DNA of 9,420 nt from Microbacterium sp. (GTDB lineage Bacteria > Actinomycetota > Actinomycetes > Actinomycetales > Microbacteriaceae), in the NCBI GenBank assembly GCA_031286555.1, contig JAITUD010000455.1, positions 1 to 9,420 of the forward strand. The letters run 5' to 3'. Below, piece by piece: positions 1-7,072 of the stretch. Under the pieces are notes generated by a model. That model saw only the letters and a program-made list of their open reading frames with translations, searched no databases and was not told the DNA's origin. The first letter of the stretch is position 1; each line of letters starts with the position of its first letter. The translations under genes and the position numbers were made by a program.

Positions 1-114
1 CCATCATCGCCGTCCTTCCGTCACGCTCGACCATACGCCCGGTTCGGCATCGCACCCAGGGCCGCACCGAGGTCGTGACGGAGTGGCACACTGAGGAGGG
101 GACGAGGAGGCACG

Positions 115-480
115 ATGACTGTGAACGTGCAGGTGCGGCGGATCTATGACGATCCGAGCCCCTCAGACGGCAGGCGAGTGCTGGTCGATCGGCTCTGGCC
201 GCGCGGCATCAGCAAAGAGCGCGCCGAACTCGACGACTGGTGCCGTGACGTCGCGCCCTCGACCGAGCTGCGCAAGTGGTATGCGCACGACCCCGAGAAG
301 TTCCCCGATTTCGCGCAGCGGTATCGCGCCGAACTCGAGGATCCGGTGCATGCGGAGGCCCTGGCGTCGCTGCGAGCGCTCGCCGCGGCGGGACCCCTCA
401 CCCTGCTGACCGCCGCGAAGCGCGACGACATCAGCGAGGCCACTGTGCTGCGGCAGCTGCTCACCGGAGCAGATGCATGA
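115..480 (+). CDS. DUF488 family protein (YeaO-like)
   Basis: This 121-residue cytoplasmic protein has the DUF488 signatures: VDRLWPRGI near residues 24-32, a W-C-x-D-V-AP-S stretch at 42-49, an LRKWYAHDPEKFPDF block at 52-66, and LLTAAKR at 97-103. The family is small and its biochemical role is not established, so no reaction is assigned. The length is usual for the family. The ATG at 115 is chosen because GGAGG at 106-110 lies 4 nt upstream. A second purine block (GAGGAGGG, 93-100) lies further up. It is the first gene of the operon, and its TGA overlaps the peroxidase ATG (ATGA at 477-480), which suggests translational coupling. There is no predicted signal peptide or membrane helix. Confidence 0.85.
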   Translation: MTVNVQVRRIYDDPSPSDGRRVLVDRLWPRGISKERAELDDWCRDVAPSTELRKWYAHDPEKFPDFAQRYRAELEDPVHAEALASLRALAAAGPLTLLTAAKRDDISEATVLRQLLTGADA

Positions 481-1424
481 GCGGCGCATCCCAGCAGATC
501 GACGCTCCGCTGACCCGTTCGACGATCTTCCTCGTGGTCACCGTCACCGACCAGGACGGCGCGATCGACACCGTCCGCGACGTCGTCTCGGGCATCGACG
601 ATCTGCTGAAGACTGTCGGGTTCCGCGATCCGCACGCCAGGCTGTCCTGCACGGTCGGCATCGGCAGCCGGATCTGGGCGGCGCTGACCGGCCGGCCGCA
701 CCCTGCCGAGCTGCATCCGTTCCGCGAGATCGCGGGGCAGAAGCACACCGCGATCGCCACTCCCGGCGACCTGCTCTTCCACATCCGTGCCGATCGCACC
801 GACCTCTGCATCGAGTTCGAGCGGCTGCTGCTGGACGCGCTCGGTCCGGCTGGCAGCCTGGCCGACGAGACGCAGGGCTTCCGGTACTTCGACGCCCGTG
901 ATCTGCTGGGCTTCGTCGATGGCACCGCCAATCCGGTCGGCCCGGACCTGCCGGAGGCGACGCTGATCGGCGACGAGGATCCGGCGTACCGCGGCGGCAG
1001 CTACGTCGTCGTGCAGAAGTACACCCATCCGCTCCCGCTCTGGCAGGCGTTGAGCACCGAGCAGCAGGAGACGATCCTGGGCCGGCGCAAGGCCGACAAC
1101 GTCGAGCTGCCGGATGCCGCGGCCGACGCCCAGAAGGCGCACAAGACCCTCGCGACGATCGAGGACGATGACGGCGAGCACGACATCCTGCGGGACAACA
1201 TGCCGTTCGCGCGCCCCGCGCACGGCGAGTACGGCACCTACTTCATCGGGTACACCCGCCGCCTGTGGGTGCTGGAGCGGATGCTGGAGCGCATGTTCAT
1301 CGGCGATCCGCCGGGCCTGCACGACAGGCTGCTCGACTTCTCGACGCCGCTCACCGGAACGACGTTCTTCGCGCCGTCGGCGGAGCTGCTCGCCGCACTC
1401 GGCGACGATCCGGCGCAGGGGTAG
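477..1424 (+). CDS. Dyp-type (dye-decolorizing) haem peroxidase, class P/B
   Basis: The 315-residue protein is a haem peroxidase that would use hydrogen peroxide to oxidise dyes, phenolics or metal ions. The family hallmark GFVDGT is at residues 145-150, with catalytic Asp148. His222 (in QKAHKT) fits the proximal haem ligand. Arg239 and Asn241 (ILRDN) fit the distal Arg and Asn of class B enzymes, and the spacings match that class. Length also fits class P/B. There is no Tat or Sec signal at the N-terminus, so it is probably cytoplasmic. The C-terminus (ELLAALGDDPAQG) lacks the LGIGSLK-like tag that sends many actinobacterial DyPs into encapsulin shells. The ATG at 477 is chosen because it forms ATGA with the upstream stop. 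The open frame continues back to 276, but that part is antisense-like sequence inside the DUF488 gene. Confidence 0.93.
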   Translation: MSGASQQIDAPLTRSTIFLVVTVTDQDGAIDTVRDVVSGIDDLLKTVGFRDPHARLSCTVGIGSRIWAALTGRPHPAELHPFREIAGQKHTAIATPGDLLFHIRADRTDLCIEFERLLLDALGPAGSLADETQGFRYFDARDLLGFVDGTANPVGPDLPEATLIGDEDPAYRGGSYVVVQKYTHPLPLWQALSTEQQETILGRRKADNVELPDAAADAQKAHKTLATIEDDDGEHDILRDNMPFARPAHGEYGTYFIGYTRRLWVLERMLERMFIGDPPGLHDRLLDFSTPLTGTTFFAPSAELLAALGDDPAQG

Positions 1425-1433
1425 CCTCGGACG

Positions 1434-2300
1434 ATGGGACGGATCACCACGAGACGCTCGGTGCTGAGGGTCGCGCTGGACGCGGGCACCCGGCGCCGCG
1501 CCGACACCCTCGCCGTCGAGGAGCCGCTCGAGATCCGCGTCGCCGGCGCACCACTCGCCGTCACCATGCGCACCCCGGGGCACGATGTGGAGCTGGCCGC
1601 GGGGTTCCTCGTGTCGGAGGGCATCATCGCCGAGGGCGCGGAGTTCCGCTCGGCCATCCACTGCGGCGGACCGGGCACCGGCGGCGCGGAGAACACCTAC
1701 AACGTGCTCGACGTCGCGCTCGCCCCCGGCGTCATCCCGCCTTCACCCGAGCAGGCCCGTGCGTTCTACACGACGAGCTCCTGCGGTGTGTGCGGCAAGG
1801 CCAGCATCGATCAGGTCGCGACGATCTCGCGCTACGACGTCGCCTCCGACAGCGTGGCCGTCGACGCCGAGGCGCTCGCCGCGTTCCCCGATCTGCTGCG
1901 TGCACAGCAGGAAGCGTTCGACAAGACCGGCGGACTTCACGCGGCTGCGCTGTTCGACGCGGCGACCGGAGAGCTGCTGGTGCTGCGCGAGGACGTCGGA
2001 CGGCACAACGCCGTAGACAAGGTGGTCGGCTGGGCGGTGCTCGACGACCGGCTGCCGTTGAGCGGCACGGTGCTGCAGGTCTCCGGCCGGGCGAGCTTCG
2101 AGCTCGTGCAGAAGGCCGTGATGGCCGGCATCCCGATTCTCGCCGCCGTGTCAGCGCCGTCCTCGCTCGCCGCCGAGCTCGCCGAGGAGCGCGGGCTGAC
2201 GCTGGTCGGGTTCCTGCGCGAACGGACGATGAACGTGTACTCGCATCCGGCACGGGTCCGCGTGGCGGAGCCCGCGCGCGGCGATACCCTGCAGGCATGA
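1434..2300 (+). CDS. fdhD: FdhD, sulfurtransferase for the formate dehydrogenase cofactor
   Basis: The 288-residue protein matches FdhD. In the known pathway FdhD accepts sulfur from a cysteine desulfurase and inserts it into the Mo/W-bis-pyranopterin cofactor of formate dehydrogenase. Visible motifs are MRTPGHDVELAAGFL (45-59), the sulfur-relay CxxC in SSCGVCGKAS (Cys117 and Cys120), EDVGRHNAVDKV (186-197), VSGRASFELVQKA (216-228), and GFLRERTMNVYSH near the C-terminus. All key residues are present and the length is normal. The ATG at 1434 follows the peroxidase stop by 9 nt; a weak AGGGG at 1417-1421 may serve as ribosome site. Its stop overlaps the next gene's ATG. No formate dehydrogenase subunit lies in the window, so the client enzyme must be elsewhere in the genome or just upstream. 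Confidence 0.95.
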   Translation: MGRITTRRSVLRVALDAGTRRRADTLAVEEPLEIRVAGAPLAVTMRTPGHDVELAAGFLVSEGIIAEGAEFRSAIHCGGPGTGGAENTYNVLDVALAPGVIPPSPEQARAFYTTSSCGVCGKASIDQVATISRYDVASDSVAVDAEALAAFPDLLRAQQEAFDKTGGLHAAALFDAATGELLVLREDVGRHNAVDKVVGWAVLDDRLPLSGTVLQVSGRASFELVQKAVMAGIPILAAVSAPSSLAAELAEERGLTLVGFLRERTMNVYSHPARVRVAEPARGDTLQA

Positions 2301-3373
2301 CCTCGCCGATCCGCGACGCCGTCGCCCATCTCGCGCCGGGCTACTTCGCCCTCGTTATGGGCACGGGCATCATCTCGATCGGGCTGCACGATGCCGGCTG
2401 GGAGCCGGTGTCCGACATCCTGATGTGGATCGCCGTGCTCGCCTATGCGGTGCTATGGGTGCTCTACATCTGGCGGGCATCCGCATTCCGACAGGAACTG
2501 GTGGCCGATCTGCGCGACCCGTCGAAGGCGTTCGGGTTCTTCACGATCATCGCCGGCACCGACGTGCTGGCCGTGCGGCTGAGCATGGCCGGTCTCACCG
2601 GCGTATCGCTGTGGATGCTGCTCTTCGCCGTGGTGCTCTGGTTCGTGTTCGGCTACGCGCTGCCCTGGCAGGTGCTGCTCACCCGCGACGGCAAGCCGGT
2701 GCTCGCGCGCACCAACGGCAGCTGGTTCATCTGGGCGGTGGCGAGCCAGTCGGTCGCCGTGGCGATCGCGCAACTGCAGCCGGTGTTCGACGCCGGGCCC
2801 TGGGCCGGGATGCTGGCGGTGCTGGCCTGGTCGGTAGGAGTCAGCCTGTACGTCGCTGTCGCGATCCTGGTGCTGCTGCGCATCGTGCACTTCGGGATCA
2901 CGCCGCAGGAGTTCGACCCGACGTTCTGGGTCACAATGGGTGCGCTGGCGATCGCGGTGGTCGCGGGCTCCGGCGTCGTCGGCATGGAGAACTCGCCGAT
3001 GGTGGACGCGGTCCGCCCTCTGGTCACCGCCACGGTCGCGGTCTTCTGGACCTTCTGCGCGTGGCTCATCCCCGCACTGGTCGGTGCCGGAGTCTGGCGG
3101 CACTTCGTGCACAGGGTGCCGCTGCGGTACGAGCCGACCCTGTGGTCGATGGTGTTCCCGGTGGGCATGTTCTCGGTGGCCTCCATCCTGGTCGGGCGGG
3201 TCGACGACCTGCCCGCCGTCGAGCAGATCGGCCTGATCGGGGTCGCCGTCGCCGTGATCGTGTGGGCGATCGTGTTCACCGGGATGCTGCATCACCTGGT
3301 GCTCGTGCTGTGGGGCGGCCGGCGCGGAGGGCCGGCTCACACCACCAGCACGACGACCGCCAGCACGACGTAG
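2297..3373 (+). CDS. TDT/SLAC1-family transporter (TehA-like membrane protein)
   Basis: The 358-residue protein is very hydrophobic, with about ten membrane helices and conserved stretches PGYFALVMGTGIISIG (14-29), NGSWFIWAVASQS (140-152) and LWSMVFPVGMFSVAS (282-296). These fit the tellurite-resistance/dicarboxylate transporter (TDT) superfamily, which includes TehA, Mae1, Ssu1 and SLAC1. Members carry anions such as chloride, nitrate, malate or sulfite; the substrate here cannot be read from sequence. The ATG at 2297 makes an ATGA overlap with the fdhD stop, and the open frame upstream of it is a shadow. It is the last gene of the operon. The polar tail (AHTTSTTTASTT, 347-358) is encoded by DNA antisense to the end of lysE1 and is probably not a conserved part of the transporter. 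Confidence 0.87.
   Translation: MTSPIRDAVAHLAPGYFALVMGTGIISIGLHDAGWEPVSDILMWIAVLAYAVLWVLYIWRASAFRQELVADLRDPSKAFGFFTIIAGTDVLAVRLSMAGLTGVSLWMLLFAVVLWFVFGYALPWQVLLTRDGKPVLARTNGSWFIWAVASQSVAVAIAQLQPVFDAGPWAGMLAVLAWSVGVSLYVAVAILVLLRIVHFGITPQEFDPTFWVTMGALAIAVVAGSGVVGMENSPMVDAVRPLVTATVAVFWTFCAWLIPALVGAGVWRHFVHRVPLRYEPTLWSMVFPVGMFSVASILVGRVDDLPAVEQIGLIGVAVAVIVWAIVFTGMLHHLVLVLWGGRRGGPAHTTSTTTASTT
3318..3336 (-). terminator. GC hairpin just after the lysE1 stop
   Basis: GCCGGC at 3318-3323 and GCCGGC at 3331-3336 can pair as a 6-bp stem with a 7-nt loop. Read on the minus strand it begins directly after the lysE1 TGA. No T-tract follows, and the hairpin lies inside the coding region of the convergent transporter. 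Terminator function is therefore a guess from position and GC strength. Confidence 0.3.
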
Positions 3374-3957
3374 ACCGCCGCTGTCGCGAGGGCGATCCGC
3401 CGCTGCGCGGTCCGCGAGCCTCGCAGCCGCACGGTGAGGCGCGCGGCGAGCACCGCGTAGGTGCTGTCGCAGGCCGCGGCGATCAGCACGAACAGCGCCC
3501 CCAGCACGGCCAGCTGCGGAGCCGACGGGCCACGGTCGGGCCGCACGAACTGCGGCAGGAACGCCAGGAAGAACAGGGCGGTCTTCGGGTTGAGCAGGTC
3601 CACGAGGAGACCGTCCAGGAACAGGCGTCCGCGCTGCGGCACGATCGGACCGGGATCCTCCTGCTCGGCGGCGCGCTCGCGCACGGTGCGCACCGCCATC
3701 CACACGAGGTAGGCGGCGCCCGCCCAGCCGACGACCTCCAGGCCAAGCGGCACCAGCGCGAGCAGTGCCGCGACGCCGGCGGCGGCCAGCGCGGCATGCA
3801 CGGCGGCGCCGGCCTCGAGGCCGAGCATGGAGAACAGCCCGGCGGCTCTGCCGTGCTGGGTGCTGCGCGCGACGACGTACGCGACCGACGGACCGGGGAT
3901 CGCGACGACCAGCAGCGTGGCACCCGCGAACGCCATGAGCATCTCCAGACTCGGCAT
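3337..3957 (-). CDS. LysE/RhtB-family exporter, copy 1
   Basis: The 206-residue membrane protein fits the LysE/RhtB family, whose members export amino acids or related small molecules. It has about six hydrophobic helices (roughly 5-27, 38-60, 62-90, 112-133, 147-170, 187-206). The family PGPS motif is at 21-24, and LNPKTALFFLAFLPQF at 122-137. The substrate is unknown. The ATG at 3957 is preceded on its strand by a GGGGG-AA block about 9 nt away, and the same start (MPS-x-EML) is kept in copy 2. It diverges from the SARP regulator at 4101 and probably shares a control region with it. Its 3' end overlaps the convergent TDT transporter gene by 37 bp. By eye it is about 75% identical to the exporter at 7973-8596. 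Confidence 0.92.
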   Translation of the reverse strand: MPSLEMLMAFAGATLLVVAIPGPSVAYVVARSTQHGRAAGLFSMLGLEAGAAVHAALAAAGVAALLALVPLGLEVVGWAGAAYLVWMAVRTVRERAAEQEDPGPIVPQRGRLFLDGLLVDLLNPKTALFFLAFLPQFVRPDRGPSAPQLAVLGALFVLIAAACDSTYAVLAARLTVRLRGSRTAQRRIALATAAVYVVLAVVVLVV

Positions 3958-3966
3958 GCGTCCGTT

Positions 3967-4009
3967 CCCCCAACCCCCGGTGGCCCTTCCCCCGTCGCCG
4001 CCCTATGAT
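3967..4009 (+). promoter_or_regulatory. Putative SARP-type promoter of regulator 1
   Basis: TATGAT (4004-4009) is a good -10 box. Upstream, heptamers are spaced every 11 nt: CCCCCAA (3967-3973), CGGTGGC (3978-3984) and CCCCCGT (3989-3995). The last is followed by exactly 8 nt before the -10. There is no TTGACA-like -35. Promoters activated by SARP proteins are known for heptamer direct repeats at 11-nt multiples, with the 3' copy 8 nt from the -10. The copy at 8604-8646 has the same spacing to the base. Caveat: the first C-tract, read on the other strand, may be the lysE1 ribosome site. Confidence 0.5.
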
Positions 4010-4086
4010 GAGGGACTTCACTTGCTCGGCGCTTTCCGATGCTCGGCGACGGCGCCGCTGGCGGGGCATTCGGGGGGATGCGGCCG

Positions 4087-4104
4087 ATGAGGACGACACG
4101 ATGA
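4087..4104 (+). other. Possible five-codon leader ORF (M-R-T-T-R-stop)
   Basis: An ATG at 4087 opens five codons, and its TGA (4102-4104) overlaps the regulator start at 4101 (ATGA). A GGGGGGA block at 4072-4078 sits at ribosome-site distance. The regulator 2 leader has the same arrangement (M-R-A-T-R-stop). The GAGG inside it may simply be the ribosome site of the regulator, so translation of the mini-ORF is unproven. Confidence 0.25.
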
Positions 4105-7058
4105 GGTTCGAGACCCTTGGCCCGCTGCGCGTACTCAGAGGCGACGTCGACGTCACACCGCCCGGGCGGGTTCAGCGGCTCGTGCTGGCGACGCTGCTGC
4201 TGCAGGCGAATCACCCCGTGCCCGTCGAGGCGCTGACCGACGGGGTGTGGCCCGATGAACCTGCGAGCACCGCGCAGCCGCGGCTGCAGTTGGCGGTGCA
4301 CCGTCTCCGGAGCCGCCTGGACGACCCCGCGCGTCTGAGCCTCGATCCCGGCGGGTACCGGTTGCGGGTGGGGGAGGACGAGTCCGATGTCGCCGCCTTC
4401 GACCGTCTCGCCACGGGTCTCCTCGTCGAACAGCTGACACCCGATCAGGTCGTGGACATCACGTCGGAGGCACTGGCCCTGTGGCGCGGCGACCCCCTCG
4501 AGGATGTCGTCGAGCTGGCCGATTCCGCCGAGGCGCTGCGCTGGGCGGATCGGCGGCGCTGGGTGGTCGAGGCGTGGTGTCAGGCGCAGCTGCTGCGCGG
4601 TCGCAGTGCAGAGGTGATCGACCGCGCGGGCACGGCCCTGGTCGCAGAGCCCCTGCACGAGCCCTACGCCGCCGTGCTGATGAGAGCGCTGCACGCCGCG
4701 GGCCGTCCGGCTGACGCGCTCGCCGTGTACGAGCGGATCCGGGTCGGACTGCGCGACGAACTGGGTCTCGACCCGGGGCCGGCGCTCCGCGAGGCCCAGT
4801 CCGAAGCGCTCGGGGAGGAGACGTCCTGGAGCCCGATCACCGTGCCCGCCGAGCTGCCCCCCGATGTGCCGTTGACCGGGCGCGACGACCTCCTCGAGCT
4901 GATCGGGGCTCCGGAGCAGGCGCGCCTGCGAGTCGTCACGGGTATGGCGGGGGCCGGCAAGACCGCGGCGGCGGTCGCCTGGGGCCATCGCCACCTCGGC
5001 TCCTTCCCTGACGGGCAGATCTTCATCGACCTGCGCGGGTACAGCGACGACGCGCCGACGGCACCGGGGGACGCGCTGGCATCCGTCCTGGCATCCCTCG
5101 GCCTGGCTCCGGATCGCATCCCGACCGGCCTCGACGCGCGCGCGGCACTGTGGCGAAGCCTGACGGCAGCACGCCGGATGCTGGTGGTGCTCGACAACGC
5201 CAGGGAGACCGAACAGGTGCGGCCGCTGCTGACCGGGGGCGCGGACAGCACCGTCATCGTGACCAGCCGGAGCGCGCTGCCTGGTCTGTCCGCGCGCGAA
5301 GGGGCGGACGCCGTCCTGGCGTCGCCGCTGGCGCCCGAGGCCTCGGCATCGCTGCTGCGCGGGCTGATCGGTCAGCGCGCTGACGACGATCCCGGCGCCG
5401 TCCGGGAGCTCGCGCGGGTGTGCGGCGACCTGCCGCTGGCCCTGCGGATCGCCGCACAGGAGCTGATCGCACGACCGGATCTGACACCGGCCGACCTTCT
5501 CGCCGAGGTGCGCGATGAGCGCGACAGGCTCGACCTGTTCGACGCCGACGACGGCGCTGCCACCGACATCCGCGCGGTGCTCTCGTGGTCGTATCGGGCG
5601 CTCGGGGCGGAGAGCGCGCAGGTGTTCCGGGCCCTGGGGCTGCTGCCGGGAGCCGACGTGGACCTGCTGGCTCTCTCGGCGCTCTGCGACCTGCCCCAGC
5701 GAGAGGTCCGGCGGCGGGTCGAGGCTCTCGTCCGGATCCATCTGGCGCAGCGCTCCGCGACCGGCCGGTACCGGCAGCACGATCTGCTTCGCGCCTATGC
5801 GGCGGAGCGCGCCGCCGAGGACGGAGCGGAGGCCGCGTCCGCCGCGCGCACGCGTCTCCTGGCCTTCTACACGCGAGGCGCCCAGGAGGCGATCCGCGTG
5901 TCATTCCCCGACGGGGAGTACCTGGCTCAGGATCCCATCGAGACCGAGGTCCCGATCCCGGGGTTCATGGGCATCCCCGACGCACAGGACTGGCTGCGCC
6001 GGGAATGGTCGAATGCTCTGGCTGCGCTGGAGCATGCCGAGGACGGTGACGCGGAACTGATCCTCGCGCTGGCGCGGGCCTGGCACGTGCACCTGCGCGA
6101 CAACGGACTGTACCGCGACGGTCTGCGCCTGCATGAGCAGGAGGTGAGGGCCGGTCGTCGCACGGGGAACGCGATCGCCGAGTACGGCGGACACGTGCGG
6201 CTGGGCGCGAACCGCCGCAATCTGGGCGATCTGGACGGAGCCGAGCGCGAGTACCGTGCCGCCATCCGGATCGCGGAGTCCCTCGGCGATCCCGCGCGGC
6301 GGGCGCGATCGACGGGGAACTACGCCATGATCAGAGCGCTGCGCGGCCGTCAGCGCGAGGCGGAGGAGCTCCTGACGCAGGTGATGCCCGTCCTCCGCGA
6401 GCACGACGGCGACTACTCGATCGCGGTCGGACTGAGCTGCCTCGCCGACTGCCGACTCCGCGCCGGCGATCCGGAGAGGGCGGAGGAGCTGCTTCAGGAG
6501 TGCCTGCGGCTGTGTGACGAGGGCGACCTTCCGATGCATCGCCCGAGCGTGCTCCTCGGGCTGTCCGACGCGGCCTTCGGGCGCGGGCGTCTCGCCGACT
6601 CCGAGCGCCTCGCACGCGAGGCCGAGCGTCTGGCCGAGGAAGTGCAGGAGCCGAAGGTGCGGATCTTCGCGCTCGCCGCAGTCGGGCGGGCACAGCTCCG
6701 ACTCGGCCAGGAGAGCGAGGGCCATGCCGCCCTACGGGCGGCGATCGGTTCGGCCCGCGACAGCGGCAGCGTGGAGGTCGCGATGGAGGTGCTCCAGAAG
6801 TACGTGCAGGCCACCGCGGACCGTCAGGTCGCGACCGCGATGCATCGCGAGGCGGTCGCGTACGCGACCGAGCACGGCTTCGCCGGTGACGAGGCGGGGG
6901 CGCGCGCCGCGCTCGGCCGCATCCTCGTCGGCCGTGGCGACACGGCGCGGGCGAAGGCGGAGTTCGCCCGAGCGGCGGAGATCTACGCGGAGGTCGACGA
7001 CCCGCGTGCCGCCGAGGTGAGCGCCCTTGCCGAGGGGATCGGCGGTGCTGCGACGTGA
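4101..7058 (+). CDS. AfsR/SARP-type regulator with BTAD, NB-ARC and TPR regions, copy 1
   Basis: This 985-residue protein has the layout of large AfsR-like regulators. An OmpR-type winged-helix DNA-binding domain lies at about 1-95 and a BTAD helical domain at about 95-240 (ending near LRDELGLDPGPALREAQ). An NB-ARC/STAND ATPase follows at about 255-560: Walker A GMAGAGKT (281-288), Walker B LVVLDN (361-366), VTSRSALPG (387-395), the GLPL-like CGDLPLALRI (441-450), and QHDLLRAYA (559-567). The rest, about 640-985, is helical TPR-like sequence rich in Ala, Arg, Leu and Glu. Such proteins bind nucleotide and signals, then activate promoters by binding direct repeats. The ATG at 4101 is chosen because family members begin with MRF-type sequence and the paralogue aligns there. 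GAGGA at 4089-4093 is its ribosome site. The divergent exporter is its most obvious target. Confidence 0.93.
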   Translation: MRFETLGPLRVLRGDVDVTPPGRVQRLVLATLLLQANHPVPVEALTDGVWPDEPASTAQPRLQLAVHRLRSRLDDPARLSLDPGGYRLRVGEDESDVAAFDRLATGLLVEQLTPDQVVDITSEALALWRGDPLEDVVELADSAEALRWADRRRWVVEAWCQAQLLRGRSAEVIDRAGTALVAEPLHEPYAAVLMRALHAAGRPADALAVYERIRVGLRDELGLDPGPALREAQSEALGEETSWSPITVPAELPPDVPLTGRDDLLELIGAPEQARLRVVTGMAGAGKTAAAVAWGHRHLGSFPDGQIFIDLRGYSDDAPTAPGDALASVLASLGLAPDRIPTGLDARAALWRSLTAARRMLVVLDNARETEQVRPLLTGGADSTVIVTSRSALPGLSAREGADAVLASPLAPEASASLLRGLIGQRADDDPGAVRELARVCGDLPLALRIAAQELIARPDLTPADLLAEVRDERDRLDLFDADDGAATDIRAVLSWSYRALGAESAQVFRALGLLPGADVDLLALSALCDLPQREVRRRVEALVRIHLAQRSATGRYRQHDLLRAYAAERAAEDGAEAASAARTRLLAFYTRGAQEAIRVSFPDGEYLAQDPIETEVPIPGFMGIPDAQDWLRREWSNALAALEHAEDGDAELILALARAWHVHLRDNGLYRDGLRLHEQEVRAGRRTGNAIAEYGGHVRLGANRRNLGDLDGAEREYRAAIRIAESLGDPARRARSTGNYAMIRALRGRQREAEELLTQVMPVLREHDGDYSIAVGLSCLADCRLRAGDPERAEELLQECLRLCDEGDLPMHRPSVLLGLSDAAFGRGRLADSERLAREAERLAEEVQEPKVRIFALAAVGRAQLRLGQESEGHAALRAAIGSARDSGSVEVAMEVLQKYVQATADRQVATAMHREAVAYATEHGFAGDEAGARAALGRILVGRGDTARAKAEFARAAEIYAEVDDPRAAEVSALAEGIGGAAT

Positions 7059-7072
7059 TCGGGGTGGCCTGC

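Larger units (their letters stand above)
3337..4780. repeat. Duplicated exporter/regulator module, copy 1
   Basis: This block aligns with 7973-9420: exporter, intergenic region and regulator N-terminus, in the same order and orientation. Offsets are 4636 nt at the exporter stops, 4639 at the exporter starts and 4640 at the regulator starts. The proteins have diverged by roughly a quarter to a third, so the duplication is not recent. Where similarity ends downstream is not visible because copy 2 is cut by the window edge. Confidence 0.85.

Noticed and set aside
1..114. Promoter of the first operon, or a divergent upstream gene
   Set aside because: Apart from the ribosome site before 115, no convincing -10/-35 pair or coding start is visible in this short stretch.
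276..476. N-terminal extension of the peroxidase frame
   Set aside because: It overlaps the DUF488 gene and has Arg/Ala-rich shadow composition. The ATG at 477 is coupled to the upstream stop and gives the family's usual length.
144..1661. Long minus-strand open frame (505 codons)
   Set aside because: It is antisense to the DUF488, peroxidase and fdhD genes, Arg-rich with no family motifs, as expected for high-GC shadow frames.
1265..2296. N-terminal extension of the transporter frame
   Set aside because: It lies over the peroxidase end and the whole of fdhD, with no membrane or family signal. The transporter begins at 2297.
3958..4060. A promoter for lysE1 on the minus strand
   Set aside because: No -10/-35 pair stands out, and the weak CATAGG-type match is only the complement of the TATGATG region.
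4005..4100. In-frame N-terminal extension of regulator 1 from the ATG at 4005 (copy 2 is also open, from 8642)
   Set aside because: That ATG lies within the putative TATGAT box. Differences between the two copies fall at all three codon positions, the early residues do not align, and family members start near MRF.
2453..5780. Long minus-strand frames around and beyond lysE1
   Set aside because: Other than lysE1 itself these are Arg, Gly and His-rich shadows of the transporter and regulator genes.
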